A DNA stretch of 64,000 nucleotides from DATARH01 sp963746885. GTDB lineage: Bacteria; Pseudomonadota; Alphaproteobacteria; ATCC43930; CGMCC-115725. A program made the position numbers and the translations under genes. The stretch lies in assembly GCA_963746885.1 (NCBI GenBank), contig CAVVDM010000014.1, positions 186,001-250,000 of the forward strand, in the 5' to 3' direction. Below are positions 1 through 10,465 of the stretch, piece after piece. A model generated the notes under the pieces. It saw only the letters and a list, made by a program, of their open reading frames with translations, was not told where the DNA came from and searched no databases. Positions within the stretch are counted from its first letter, which is position 1. The number at the start of each line of letters is the position of its first letter.

Positions 1-27
1 GCTTCCCTGAGCGAAGGCGGCCGGGTC

Positions 28-1026
28 ATGCCGCCGCCGCGGCCGATGCTGCCGAGCTATGCGGCGCTCGACCTCGGCACCAACAACTGCCGGCTGCTGA
101 TCGCGCGCCGCTCGGGCGGCGGATTCCGGGTGGTCGACGCATTCTCGCGGATCGTCCGGCTCGGCGAGGGGTTGACCGCGACCGGGGCATTATCCGACGC
201 GGCGATCGAGCGAACCCTTGAGGCGCTCAAGGTGTGCGCCGGCAAGATCGGCCAGCGCAACGTCGCACGCGCCCGCTATGTCGCGACCGAGGCCTGCCGG
301 CAGGCGGCGAATTGTGCGGCGTTCCTGGCGCGCGTCCGCGCCGAGATCGGCATCGAGATCGAGATCATCTCGACCGCCGAGGAGGCGCGGCTGGTCGTTG
401 GCGGCTGCGCGCCGCTGCTGCACCCGCGCATCCCCTACGCAATCGTCTTCGACATCGGCGGCGGCTCGACCGAGATCGTCTGGTTGCGGCAGGCCGGCGC
501 AGGGGAGGGGCGGGGGCATCTGGAAATCCTCGGCTCGGTCTCGCTGCCGTTCGGCGTCGTCACGTTTACCGAGCGGTTCGGCGGCATCGAGGTGTCACCG
601 GCGATCTATCGCGCGATGGTCGCCGAGGCCGAGCGGGCGCTGGCGCCGTTCGAGGAAGCTCATGCGATCCGCCGCGAGGTGCGCGCCCGCCAGGTGCAGA
701 TGCTCGGGAGTTCCGGCACGGTGACAACGCTCGCCGGAGTCAACCTGGCATTGCCGCGCTATGTGCGTGCGATGGTCGACGGCTGCACCCTGACCTTCGA
801 GCAGATTGATATCGTCTCGCGCCATCTCGCCCGGCTCGACATCGAGGGGCGCGCTGCCAACCCGTGCGTCGGGCGCGAGCGCGCCGACCTGGTGTTGAGC
901 GGCTGTGCTATCCTCGATGCGATCTGCGCGACTTGGCCGGTCGGCCGGCTGCGCGTCGCCGACCGCGGCATCCGCGAGGGCATCCTGTTCGACCTGATGC
1001 AGGGCGAGAGCGGGGTCGTCGCTTGA
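28..1026 (+). CDS. ppx: Ppx/GppA family exopolyphosphatase
   Basis: Likely exopolyphosphatase/guanosine pentaphosphatase of the ASKHA fold, acting on polyphosphate or (p)ppGpp in the cytoplasm. The N-terminus carries the phosphate-1 loop as ALDLGTNNCRLLIA (about residues 13-26) and the second phosphate loop as FDIGGGSTEIV (about 141-151), both family hallmarks. At 332 residues it contains only the two-domain catalytic core and lacks the C-terminal HD-like domain of long E. coli Ppx. Two in-frame ATGs (28 and 46) are possible; the motif lies just after the second. Its stop overlaps the start of rlmE, the usual alphaproteobacterial arrangement. The exact substrate cannot be decided from sequence. 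Confidence 0.9.
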   Translation: MPPPRPMLPSYAALDLGTNNCRLLIARRSGGGFRVVDAFSRIVRLGEGLTATGALSDAAIERTLEALKVCAGKIGQRNVARARYVATEACRQAANCAAFLARVRAEIGIEIEIISTAEEARLVVGGCAPLLHPRIPYAIVFDIGGGSTEIVWLRQAGAGEGRGHLEILGSVSLPFGVVTFTERFGGIEVSPAIYRAMVAEAERALAPFEEAHAIRREVRARQVQMLGSSGTVTTLAGVNLALPRYVRAMVDGCTLTFEQIDIVSRHLARLDIEGRAANPCVGRERADLVLSGCAILDAICATWPVGRLRVADRGIREGILFDLMQGESGVVA

Positions 1027-1734
1027 CGGCGCGCCCGCCGCGCGGCGGTGCCACCCCGACCGGCGCCCGCCCGCTGGCGGTGCGCGTCAGAAGCGCGCGG
1101 CGGCGCAAATCGTCCTCGACCGAGTGGCTCCAACGCCAGCTCAACGACCCGTTTGTCGCCGAGGCGCGCCGCCTCGGCTACCGCTCGCGCGCCGCCTTCA
1201 AGCTGATCCAGCTCGACGAGCGCTTTCGCCTGCTCGCGCCGGGCCGCCGCGTCGTCGACCTCGGATGTGCCCCCGGCGGCTGGACGCAGGTCGCGGTGGA
1301 GCGGGTCGGCGCGGCGGGGCAGGTCGTCGGCATCGACCTGTCGGCGACCGATCCGATCGCCGGCGCGACGGTTCTGCAAGGCGATTTCCGCGATCCCGAG
1401 ACGGCCGAGCGGCTGCGCGCCGCGCTCGGCGGCCCGGCGGACCTCGTGCTCAGCGACATGGCGGCGCCGGCCACCGGCCATGCCGCGACCGACCATCTGC
1501 GCATCGTCGCGCTGGCCGAGGAGGCCTTTGCTCTGGCCCAGACCCTCCTCAAGCCGGGCGGCGGCTTCGTCGCCAAGGTGTTCCAGGGCGGCGCCGAGGG
1601 CGCGCTGCTGGCTGCCCTCAAGCGCGCCTTCGCCGAGCTGCGCCACGCCAAGCCGGCAGCGAGCCGCGCCGAATTCGGCGGAGACCTACGTCGTCGCCAA
1701 GGGCTTTCGCGGCCCATCGAAAAATGGCGCATAG
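1023..1734 (+). CDS. rlmE: 23S rRNA (uridine-2552-2'-O)-methyltransferase, frameshifted
   Basis: RlmE/FtsJ methylates the ribose of U2552 in 23S rRNA using SAM. The SAM-binding motif reads DLGCAPGGWTQVA, and K (RAAFKL), D (LSDMAAPATGH) and K (VAKVFQG) of the KDKE catalytic set are visible. The best start is TTG at 1023, which overlaps the ppx stop and gives the expected basic N-terminal tail. The frame breaks near 1672-1677, where GAATTCGG is found and GAATCGG would restore the protein. The conserved C-terminal stretch SAETYVVAKGFRG then continues one frame over to the stop at 1734. I read this as a one-base insertion error in an otherwise normal gene. Confidence 0.85.
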
Positions 1735-1830
1735 CTGCCGCGCCGGCACGCCTTAAAGACGGGAACTGGACCGGCGGCTCACCCGGACTTACATAAGCGC
1801 GATGTCAACCGACAATCGATCCAACAATCC

Positions 1831-3327
1831 GTGAGCGCGGACGCTATGGAAATCCGGCAGGCGCTGACCTTCGACGACGTGATGCTGGTGCCGGCCGCCT
1901 CGAACATCCTGCCGGGCGGCACCGACACCCGGACCCGCATCACCCGCGAGATCGAGCTTGGCATCCCGCTCATCTCGGCGGCGATGGACACGGTGACCGA
2001 AGGCGCGCTGGCGATCGCGATGGCGCAGGCCGGCGGGCTCGGCGTCATCCATCGCAACATGCCGGTCGAGCAGCAGGCCGCCGAAGTCCGCAAGGTCAAG
2101 AAATTCGAGGCCGGGATGGTGGTCAACCCGGTCACGATCCGCCCGGACGAAACATTGGCCGACGCGCTGCGCCTGATGGCCGACAACAAGATCTCCGGGA
2201 TCCCGGTGGTCGAGCGCGGGCCCTCGGACGGCACGCCGGGCCGGCTCGTCGGCATCCTGACCAACCGCGACGTGCGCTTTGCCAATAACCCGCGCCAGCC
2301 GGTCGCCGAGCTGATGACCAAGGACGATCTGGTCACCGTGCGCGAGGGCAACGTGTCGCGCGACGACGCCAAGCGCCTCTTGCATCAGCACCGCATCGAG
2401 AAGCTGCTGGTCGTCGACAACGAATACCGCTGCACCGGCCTCATCACCGTCAAGGACATCGAGAAGGCGCAGCTTTTCCCGAATGCCTCGAAGGACGAGC
2501 ACGGCAGGCTGCGCGCCGCCGCCGCCTGCGGCACCGGCCGGGCCGAACTCGAACGCGCCGAGGCATTGTTTGCCGCCGGGGTCGACATCATGGTGGTCGA
2601 CACCGCGCACGGCCATTCGGCGCGGGTGCTCGAGGCGGTCGACGAGATCCGCCGGATGTCGAACTACACCCAGGTCATCGTCGGCAATGTCGCGACCGCC
2701 GAGGGTGCGCGGGCGGTGATCGAAGCCGGCGCCGACGCGGTCAAGGTCGGCATCGGGCCGGGCTCGATCTGCACGACGCGCATGGTCGCCGGGGTCGGGG
2801 TGCCGCAATTCACCGCGATCGTCGATGCGGTCGAGGAATGCCGGCGCCACGGCGTGCCGGTCATCGCCGACGGCGGCATCAAGTTTTCCGGCGATCTGGC
2901 GAAGGCGATCGCCGCCGGCGCCGATTGCGCGATGCTCGGCTCCCTGTTCGCCGGCACCGACGAGAGCCCCGGCGAAGTCTTCCTCTACCAGGGCCGCAGC
3001 TACAAATATTACCGCGGCATGGGCTCGATCGGGGCGATGGCGCGCGGCTCGGCCGACCGCTATTTCCAGCAGGAAGTCACCGACACATTGAAGCTCGTGC
3101 CCGAGGGGGTCGAGGGCCGCGTGCCGCACAAGGGGCCGGTCGGCAACATCATCCACCAGCTGATCGGCGGCCTCAAAGCGGCGATGGGCTATACCGGCAA
3201 CTCGACGATCGCCGAGATGCAGCGCAACTGCACCTTCGTCCGCATCACCGGCGCCGGCCTGCGCGAAAGCCACGTCCACGACATCGCGATCACCCGCGAG
3301 TCGCCGAACTACCGGCAGGATATGTGA
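1831..3327 (+). CDS. guaB: IMP dehydrogenase
   Basis: GuaB converts IMP to XMP with NAD+, the first committed step of guanine nucleotide synthesis. The 498-residue protein has the (beta/alpha)8 barrel split by two CBS domains (roughly residues 95-205). The catalytic cysteine sits in GPGSICTTRMVAGVGVPQ, and the flap region GSADRYFQ and phosphate-binding GSLFAGT are present. The start drawn is GTG at 1831; an in-frame ATG at 1846 (MEIRQALTFDDV) is an equally good choice by family alignment. It lies between rlmE and rsmB, with guaA following, so both guanylate genes are close together. The reading frame is intact, unlike its neighbours. Confidence 0.97.
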   Translation: MSADAMEIRQALTFDDVMLVPAASNILPGGTDTRTRITREIELGIPLISAAMDTVTEGALAIAMAQAGGLGVIHRNMPVEQQAAEVRKVKKFEAGMVVNPVTIRPDETLADALRLMADNKISGIPVVERGPSDGTPGRLVGILTNRDVRFANNPRQPVAELMTKDDLVTVREGNVSRDDAKRLLHQHRIEKLLVVDNEYRCTGLITVKDIEKAQLFPNASKDEHGRLRAAAACGTGRAELERAEALFAAGVDIMVVDTAHGHSARVLEAVDEIRRMSNYTQVIVGNVATAEGARAVIEAGADAVKVGIGPGSICTTRMVAGVGVPQFTAIVDAVEECRRHGVPVIADGGIKFSGDLAKAIAAGADCAMLGSLFAGTDESPGEVFLYQGRSYKYYRGMGSIGAMARGSADRYFQQEVTDTLKLVPEGVEGRVPHKGPVGNIIHQLIGGLKAAMGYTGNSTIAEMQRNCTFVRITGAGLRESHVHDIAITRESPNYRQDM

Positions 3328-3371
3328 CGGCGCCTGAAGGGCATCTCGACTGTTGCCCATTACCCCAACTG

Positions 3372-3473
3372 TCATTCCGGGGCGTCGCGAAGCGGCGAAC
3401 CCGGAATCAAGAACACCGGCCGGTGTCCATGGATTCCGGGTTGCCTCGCGACGCTTGGCCCCCGGAATGACGA
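3372..3473. repeat. Intergenic palindromic repeat (type B)
   Basis: The stretch starts with GTCATTCCGGGG and ends with CCCCCGGAATGAC, and its two arms are long inverted copies that fold into an imperfect hairpin between guaB and rsmB. This is the dispersed intergenic palindrome style common in alphaproteobacteria. It could act as a transcript end or RNA-stability element for guaB, which is an inference. Confidence 0.7.
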
Positions 3474-3498
3474 TTGAGGGTAGCTCAAGCGAGCCAGC

Positions 3499-4833
3499 GT
3501 GACCCCCGGAGCGCGCATCGCCGCGGCGATCGACATCCTTGCCGCGATCGAGGAGGGCGGGCGGCCGGCTGACGACATCGCCGCCGATTATTTCCGCCGC
3601 CGCCGCTATATCGGCGCCAAGGACCGGGCGCAGATTTCCGCCCATGTCTACGCCGTGCTGCGCCATCGCGCCGTCATCGACTGGTGGATCGCGCGCGCTT
3701 CCAAGGGCGAGGTGGCGGCGAGCGCGCGCGGCCGCATGATTGCCGTCCTGCTGATCATCGATAAGCTGCCGGCCGACGAGATCGCGGCGAGCTTCGACGG
3801 CAGCCGCTTCCGCCCGGCGGTGCTGTCGCCGTCCGAGATGCGGCTTGTGCAAAGCCTCGCCGGCCGCAGCCTGACGCATCCGGACATGCCGCGCGCCGTC
3901 GCCTGCGACCTGCCCGAGTGGCTCGAACCCTATCTCGCGGCGGTCTACGGACGGCGTCTCGAAGACGAGATGATGGCGCTCAACGCCGCCGCCCCGCTCG
4001 ACCTGCGCGTCAACAGCCTGAAGGCCGACCGCGACACGGCGCGGCGCGCCTTGGCCGCCGAGCACATCCAGGCCGAGCCGACGCCGTGGTCGCCGCTCGG
4101 CCTCAGGCTCAAGCATCGGGCGCCGCTCGCCGGCACGGCCGCCTTCAAGGACGGGCTCGTCGAGGTGCAGGACGAGGGCTCGCAGGTCGCCGCGCTGCTC
4201 GCCGATGCGCGGCCCGGCATGCGGGTCGTCGATTTCTGCGCCGGCGCCGGCGGCAAGACATTGGCGCTGGCCGCCCAGATGAGCAACCGCGGCAAGCTCG
4301 TCGCCTGCGACGTCGGCGGAATGGCGGCTGGAGCGCGCCGGCAAGCGGCTGCGCCGCGCCGGCGTCGGCAATGTCGAGCGCCGGCCGCTGTCGAGCGAGC
4401 GCGACCTGTGGGTCAAGCGCCATGCCGGCAGCTTCGACCGGGTGTTTGTCGATGCGCCCTGCCTCGGAATCGGCAGCTGGCGCCGCAATCCCGACGGCAA
4501 ATGGCGCGCCACGCCGCAGGACCTCGCCGAACTCGTCGTGCGCCAGCGCGACATCCTCGCCAGCGCGGCGCGGCTGGTAAAGCCGGGCGGCCGGCTGATC
4601 TACGTCACCTGCTCCCTGCTGCGCGAGGAGAACGAGGCGCAGGCCGAAGCCTTTCTCGCCGCCTCGCCCGATTTCGCGCTCTATCCGATGGCGCGCGCCT
4701 GGGCCGAGACGATCGGCGGGCGCTCGCCCGGCGGCGACGATTACCTCCGCCTGACCCCGGCCCGCCACCGCACCGACGGCTTCTTCGTCGCCCAGTTCGA
4801 ACGCGTCTTCCTGTCCCGGAGCCGGCGCCATGA
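3499..4833 (+). CDS. rsmB: RsmB-type 16S rRNA (cytosine-C5)-methyltransferase, frameshifted
   Basis: This is a NOL1/NOP2/Sun-family m5C methyltransferase, most like RsmB, with an N-terminal NusB-like helical domain (about residues 1-130) and a C-terminal SAM domain. The SAM motif is VVDFCAGAGGKTLALA. The frame breaks near 4318 (GGCGGAATGG; removing one G restores the frame). Downstream, the other frame gives RLERAGKRLRRAG, then DAPCLGIGSWRRNP and the catalytic-cysteine motif YVTCSLL. The family C-terminus HRTDGFFVAQFERV is near 4800. In that downstream frame there is no stop before guaA, so a second indel near 4810-4848 is likely; TGA at 4831 or at 4848 (overlapping the guaA ATG) are the candidate ends. 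Confidence 0.85.
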   Translation: MTPGARIAAAIDILAAIEEGGRPADDIAADYFRRRRYIGAKDRAQISAHVYAVLRHRAVIDWWIARASKGEVAASARGRMIAVLLIIDKLPADEIAASFDGSRFRPAVLSPSEMRLVQSLAGRSLTHPDMPRAVACDLPEWLEPYLAAVYGRRLEDEMMALNAAAPLDLRVNSLKADRDTARRALAAEHIQAEPTPWSPLGLRLKHRAPLAGTAAFKDGLVEVQDEGSQVAALLADARPGMRVVDFCAGAGGKTLALAAQMSNRGKLVACDVGGMAAGARRQAAAPRRRRQCRAPAAVERARPVGQAPCRQLRPGVCRCALPRNRQLAPQSRRQMARHAAGPRRTRRAPARHPRQRGAAGKAGRPADLRHLLPAARGERGAGRSLSRRLARFRALSDGARLGRDDRRALARRRRLPPPDPGPPPHRRLLRRPVRTRLPVPEPAP

Positions 4834-4846
4834 CGCCAAGCCAACG

Positions 4847-6425
<1,579 letters not shown>

Positions 6426-6458
6426 GTAAAAATTATCTCCGAGGATCACCGAAGCCGT

Positions 6459-6793
6459 GTGATTCTTATTGAACGCCGCGACAATCCAACGGCTGAAGAA
6501 CTTTCCCAGGTGGAAGAGGTCTTCGGCGAATTGTTGAACGTCTTCCGCGAGCCGACGGGAGCGGCCGTCGTGCTTTGGCCTATCACCAACGATCAAAGCG
6601 CGCGGAAGGTGTCAAAAACTGCGTGGGCCGTTGGCAGGGATTCAATGGCGGATAGCCGATCTAATCTAACGGACAATTTGAATTTAAGGGTATCATCCCG
6701 ACCCGCTATTGGGACCTAGCCGATAATACCAGCCGCACCCTAACGGGTGATGGCCCTCACGAATCCCCTCATTTTTGCAGACCGCACATATAG
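6459..6793 (+). pseudogene. Gene remnant downstream of guaA, family not identified
   Basis: The first part (6459 to about 6665) translates to a coherent mixed alpha/beta segment including GAAVVLWPITNDQSARKVSK. A change of frame near 6666 continues as GQFEFKGIIPTRYWDLADNT until TAG at 6791. Base composition is lower in GC than guaA and more ordinary in codon use than an antisense shadow. I do not recognise the family with confidence. It looks like the middle part of a longer gene cut off on both sides and sits exactly where integrated islands often lie, beside the 3' end of guaA. Confidence 0.35.
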
Positions 6794-6865
6794 CATCACG
6801 CAGCGCAACGGGTATCGCGAGCGCGACCGGGAGACCCGCCCCCCGGATCATGTGTGGACGGCCCC

Positions 6866-7093
6866 GGAGTGCAAGGGGTGACGGGCGAAGAGTTGACGAC
6901 GGTACGATGTGCGGTCATGTGTCCGGCCTGTTTGCGCGGCACATGCCGCTGGCCCAGATGGGTTCCGCAATCCAGCCCCAAACAAGTCCGCGGCGTCGGG
7001 ACGCCGGTGATCCGGGCGGGGTGTTCTGGATCGTCGGATCGACCGATCATCATCTCCTCGCGGCACACCTGCACTCCTGGCAGCGACGACCGG
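6866..7093 (-). ncRNA. Candidate guide (bridge/seek) RNA region of the IS110 element
   Basis: This non-coding segment lies between the transposase stop and the inverted repeat, the place where IS1111-type elements encode their targeting RNA. It contains CCCCAAACAAGTCCGCGG (6976-6993), nearly the same as the DNA just outside the far end, CCCCAACAAGTCCGTGG (8180-8196). It also contains GATCCGGGCGGGG (about 7012-7024), which in reverse complement resembles the flank CCCGCCCCCCGGATC (about 6836-6850). Matches to both flanks are what a bipartite guide would show. Presence of an RNA is inferred only. Confidence 0.35.
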
Positions 7094-8110
7094 TCAGGCA
7101 GCGGCCGCGAGCGGAGCTCGCCGATATGCCTCGCCGGTCGTCATCATGGCCCACGCGATGCGGGCCATCTTGTTGGCCAGAGCCACCGCCGCCAGCTTGC
7201 GCGGCCGGCGCTCCAGCAAGGACAGCAGCCAGGCCGAGGCGCGGCCCGGCTTGGCGTATCGGATGATCGCCGTGGCCCCGAGCACCAGCAATTGGCGCAG
7301 CCGCTCGTCGCCGGCCCGGCTGATGCCGCCCATGCGCTGCTTGCCGCCGCTGGAGTGCTCGCGCGGCGTCAGCCCGATCCAGGCGGCCAGGTGGCGGCCG
7401 GATTGGAATTGCGTCGGGTCGATCCGTACGGCCAGCGTCAACGCGCCGATCGGGCCGATGCCGGGAATCTCGGCCAGCAGCCGGCTGACCGGGTTGGCCT
7501 TGTGCTGCGCCATCAGCGCCGTGTCGAGCTTGGCGATCTCGCGGTCGAGATGCGCCACCTGCTGCCCCAGGAAGGCCAGCAGGCGGCGCGCGGCCTGCGG
7601 TACCTCGGCATCCTGCGCCACCGCCGCCAGCAGCTCGGCCACCCGGCCGGTGCCGCCGGCCACCACCACGCCAAACTCAGCGGCATGGCCGCGCAGCGCG
7701 TTGATGGTCTGGGTGCGCTGGGCCACCAGCAGCTCGCGGGCGCTCAGAGTGAGAGCATCGGCTTGTTGGGTGGCCGACTTGATCGCCACCCGGCGCATCG
7801 CTGGCCGGCTGGCGGCCTCGCTGATCGCCTCGGCGTCGTTCCGGTCAGTCTTGCCGCGCTTGACGAACGGCTTGACGTATTGCGGCGGGATCAGCCCCAC
7901 CCGGTGGCCCAGCTTGCTCAGCGTGCGCGCCCAATGGTGCGAGCCGCCGCACGCTTCCAGCACCACCTCGGTCGGCGCCAGCTTGGCGAAGAATGCGACC
8001 AATTGGCCCCGGCGAAGGTCGCGGCGGAGCACCGGACGCTCTTGGGCATCCACCCCGTGCAGGGTGAACACCGACTTGGACGTGTCGATGGCAATGCGTT
8101 TAAGCTCCAT
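7094..8110 (-). CDS. IS110-family transposase (DEDD recombinase)
   Basis: This 338-residue recombinase starts at ATG 8110 (MELKRIAIDTSKSVFTLHG), the family-typical N-terminus whose Asp belongs to the DEDD RuvC-like site. A further acidic residue sits in VVLEACGGSHHWAR, and KRGKTDRNDAEAI supplies the conserved DxxDA motif. The C-terminal Transposase_20 domain includes EIPGIGPIGALTLA and the AWIGLTPREHSSGGK segment with its serine. Upstream in-frame codons were excluded because they run into the inverted repeat. The gene is intact, so the element may still be mobile. It is transcribed away from the nearby IS256 and integrase remnants. Confidence 0.92.
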   Translation of the reverse strand: MELKRIAIDTSKSVFTLHGVDAQERPVLRRDLRRGQLVAFFAKLAPTEVVLEACGGSHHWARTLSKLGHRVGLIPPQYVKPFVKRGKTDRNDAEAISEAASRPAMRRVAIKSATQQADALTLSARELLVAQRTQTINALRGHAAEFGVVVAGGTGRVAELLAAVAQDAEVPQAARRLLAFLGQQVAHLDREIAKLDTALMAQHKANPVSRLLAEIPGIGPIGALTLAVRIDPTQFQSGRHLAAWIGLTPREHSSGGKQRMGGISRAGDERLRQLLVLGATAIIRYAKPGRASAWLLSLLERRPRKLAAVALANKMARIAWAMMTTGEAYRRAPLAAAA

Positions 8111-8202
8111 GGCGGACGGCTCCCTCGTTTCGGTCATACGACCCCGAAACTTTGGCACGCGATGCCGTGGGGCCGTCCACCCCAACAAGTCCGTGGGCTG
8201 AA

Positions 8203-8429
8203 GGCCCGTGGGACGGTCGAGCGGCGCATCCCGAAATTGCGCAAGGGCAGCTATTTTCCCGGCTTCCCGGAGCCGCGCCGGATGGCCGAGCCCTTCGACA
8301 AGCTCGGGAGCGCTGACGGCGGTGATCCAGGAAGCCTACGTGCAAGGCGTCTCGACCCGCTCGGTCGACGAACTGGTCCGTGCGATGGGGATGACCGGCA
8401 TCTCCAAGAGCCAGGTCAGCCGACTGTGA
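8203..8429 (+). pseudogene. IS256/Mutator-family transposase fragment
   Basis: Two frames together encode a piece of an IS256-type transposase: GTVERRIPKLRKGSYFPGF, then after a break near 8310 LTAVIQEAYVQGVSTRSVDE and GMTGISKSQVSRL. These are strongly conserved internal segments upstream of the catalytic DDE middle, so both ends of the gene are missing. The small insert PFDKLGSA at the break is not normal for the family. The fragment abuts the IS110 element on its left and a recombinase tail on its right. Confidence 0.75.
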
Positions 8430-8573
8430 CGATGGATCGGTACGAGCACCTGTTTCCACCCGAGCGAGGACGAAATCGCCGGTTTCAACAGCGCGGTCGC
8501 CTCTGTTCTTATCTGCCCGGCTGCTGGCGTGATGACAAATACGCTTGAACAGATTTCGGTAGCCGCCAGTTGA
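8430..8573 (+). pseudogene. Tyrosine recombinase C-terminal remnant
   Basis: Directly after the IS256 piece the sequence reads VTMDRYEHLFP, the typical tail of a phage-type integrase around its catalytic tyrosine. With one frame change it continues as SEDEIAGFNSAVASVLI and ends at TGA 8571. All of the upstream integrase is absent. This supports an earlier integrated island beside guaA. From 8574 to 8718 I see no gene. Confidence 0.55.
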
Positions 8574-8718
8574 CGACGTAGCGCTGTCGCTGCAGATCCC
8601 GGGCAACCCAATTCATCCGAGCCACAACCTTCATGTGTATCCCCGCCTGTATCCCCCGAAAGGGCGGTTGGGGCAGGAACGCTTGGAAATTGGCGGTTTA
8701 CCTTGGGTTTTTCAAGGT

Positions 8719-8806
8719 GGCCGGGTCAGCCTTGTGGAGGGGCTTGACCCGGGGATCCACGTCTTTTTTCGTGGATGGTCGGGACGAGCCCGGCCACGAC
8801 GGTTTG
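8719..8806. repeat. Dispersed palindromic repeat (type A)
   Basis: The arm GGGGCTTGACCCGGGGATCC is followed by TCGTGGATGGTCGGGACGAG and CCCGGCCACGACGG, making a stem-loop. The same family occurs at about 25832, 30618 and 40735 in this window. It lies just past the 3' end of the NIPSNAP gene and may serve as its terminator. Confidence 0.7.
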
Positions 8807-8818
8807 GGGAGAGGCCAG

Positions 8819-9448
8819 CTACCGCACCGGCGAGAAGGCGGCCGGGATCAGCAGCTTGTTCTCCTGCCGGACCGGCCGCACCCCGCTCTGTGCCGGCCAG
8901 CCGCTGCCGGGAGCACGCGACGCCGCGCGAACGCGTTCCCGTTCGGCGAGGTCCTTGTAGACCCAGGTGTGGACGAACTTGTTGAGCCCGCCGAGTTCGC
9001 TGGTCCAGCACGCCGCCAACGGCGACAGCTTTTCGCGCGACTCGATGACCTTGGCCCACGCCTCCAGCACCTTCGGGATGTCGCCGGCGGCGTAGGTGTA
9101 GGTGCGCATCTCATAGACGTTGCCGGTGCCGTAATCGCGGCTGCCGAGCGGGCGCATGAACGGCGCCGGGTTCATGATCTCGGATTCCTGCGCGACGATC
9201 AGGTCCTGGCCGCCGGGCAGCGCGTTGCGCTCGGGATCCTTGGCGAGGGCGGCGCGCACCGCCGTCCGCTGGTTCAAATCGTCATAGGGATAGACGTGGA
9301 CGACCTGGTTGAGCGGGCCGAACTCGGTGTGCCAGAACGCCCCGAGCTTCGAGTGCTTGAGCCGCGCCGGCAGGCGTTTGGCATAGCGCTCCTCGAATTC
9401 GGGCACCGCGCCGGCGCGCAGGGTATAGGTGCGGACTTCGTAGATCAT
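8819..9448 (-). CDS. NIPSNAP family protein
   Basis: The 209-residue protein holds two NIPSNAP (ferredoxin-like alpha/beta barrel) domains. The first begins MIYEVRTYTLRAGAVPEFEE with GAFWHTEFGPLNQVVHVYPY; the second begins VYEMRTYTYAAGDIPKVLEA with ACWTSELGGLNKFVHTWVYK. Such proteins are small cytoplasmic proteins of uncertain biochemical role, often encoded in catabolic neighbourhoods. The start at 9448 is supported by a Shine-Dalgarno-like TGGAGGATGCGCC just before it. The NHL-repeat gene lies upstream on the same strand about 40 bp away, so co-transcription is likely. Confidence 0.88.
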   Translation of the reverse strand: MIYEVRTYTLRAGAVPEFEERYAKRLPARLKHSKLGAFWHTEFGPLNQVVHVYPYDDLNQRTAVRAALAKDPERNALPGGQDLIVAQESEIMNPAPFMRPLGSRDYGTGNVYEMRTYTYAAGDIPKVLEAWAKVIESREKLSPLAACWTSELGGLNKFVHTWVYKDLAERERVRAASRAPGSGWPAQSGVRPVRQENKLLIPAAFSPVR

Positions 9449-9489
9449 GGCGCATCCTCCAGGTGACAGGGATTGGTGGGGTGATCTGC

Positions 9490-10465
9490 CTACGCTGCCA
9501 CTTTCCGCAGGCGATGAATGACGCGGCGCTTTGCTGGCGTCGGGCCTTTCGCGAAGCGCGACCACGAGCGGCCAGAGAGTTCGCCGACAAAGATGTTGCC
9601 GCGGGAGTCGACGGCGATGCCGTGCGGCGAGGTGAACTGGCCCGGCAGAATGCCGCCATGCGGCTTGCCGAGCCGCGCCAATACCTTGCCCTTCAGCGTG
9701 TGGATGCTGACGCGCGGCCCGATATTCGGCCAGTCCTTGTTGATCTCGCCCTGCGGGCCGCCTTCGCCGATATAGCATAGCGGGTCATTCCCGTGCCCCC
9801 CGGCATGACTAAGGCACATGCCGTTCGGGCCGATGCAGATTGTTCCACTGGGTTTCCCACTTGCCGTCGCCGTCGAACACCTGGACGCGGTGGTTTTCGC
9901 GGTCGGCGAGGTAGACCCAGCCCTCGGGGTCGCAGCAGATGTTGTGGGCGATGTTGAACTGGCCGGGGTCGGTGCCGGGCTCGCCCCACGACATCAGCGC
10001 CTGCCGTCCGGCGTGTATTTGTGGATGCGGGCGTTGCCGTAGCCGTCCGAGATGTAGAGATGGTCGCATTGCGGCGACAGCGCGGTGTGGGTGCAGCGGT
10101 GGAACGGCTCGCCGCACATGAAGGGCGCCGGCTTGCCGGGAATGCCCAAGCGTCATCAGCACCTTGCCGTCGAGCGTGCAGTGCCGCACCGTGTGGTCGC
10201 CGTCATCGGTCAGCCAGATCGTGTCGTCGGGCGCGACATGGACGCCGTGCGGCCGGGTGAAGACGCCCTCGCCCCAGGTGCGCAGCAGGTTGCCGTCCCT
10301 GTCGAACACCGCGATCGGGTGGTCGCCGCGGTTGAAGGCGTAGACGTTGTCCTTGCTGTCGACGCCGACCGCGGCGCAGTCGCCGAGCACGATCTCGTCC
10401 GGGATTTTGGCCCAGTTCTCGTTGACCTCGAAAGTCCACTCGCCGCCGCCGAGCCGCTCCGCCAT
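9490..10465 (-). CDS. NHL-repeat beta-propeller protein, frameshifted
   Basis: The reconstructed protein of roughly 325 residues is built of NHL-type blades such as GVDSKDNVYAFNRGDHPIAV, FTRPHGVHVAPDDTIWLTDD, GWVYLADRENHRVQVFDGDG and SPHGIAVDSRGNIFVGELSG. It resembles the peptidyl-hydroxyglycine amidating-lyase-like propellers common in environmental alphaproteobacteria, although the substrate is unknown. No signal peptide is visible. Frame breaks lie near 10145, 10010 and 9832; the first and last are repaired by deleting one G, the middle one by removing two bases or adding one. The start at 10465 has GGGAGGAAGCG directly upstream. The NIPSNAP gene follows on the same strand. Confidence 0.75.

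Larger units (their letters stand above)
6852..8182 (-). mobile_element. IS110-family (IS1111-like) insertion sequence
   Basis: The element is bounded by a perfect 12-bp inverted repeat, GTGGACGGCCCC at 6854-6865 and its complement at 8169-8180. Between them is one minus-strand DEDD-type transposase gene and about 230 bp of non-coding DNA on the 3' side of that gene. Short subterminal inverted repeats plus a non-coding 3' segment fit the IS1111 subgroup of IS110 elements. No target-site duplication is apparent, as expected for this family. The exact tips cannot be fixed from one copy. Confidence 0.7.

Noticed and set aside
1789..4554. Very long open frame antisense to guaB and rsmB (and similar ones opposite gyrA, uvrA, the cyclase gene and the large subunits)
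   Set aside because: High-GC third positions leave antisense frames open. The translations are Arg/His/Asp-rich without domains, while the sense frames encode known proteins.
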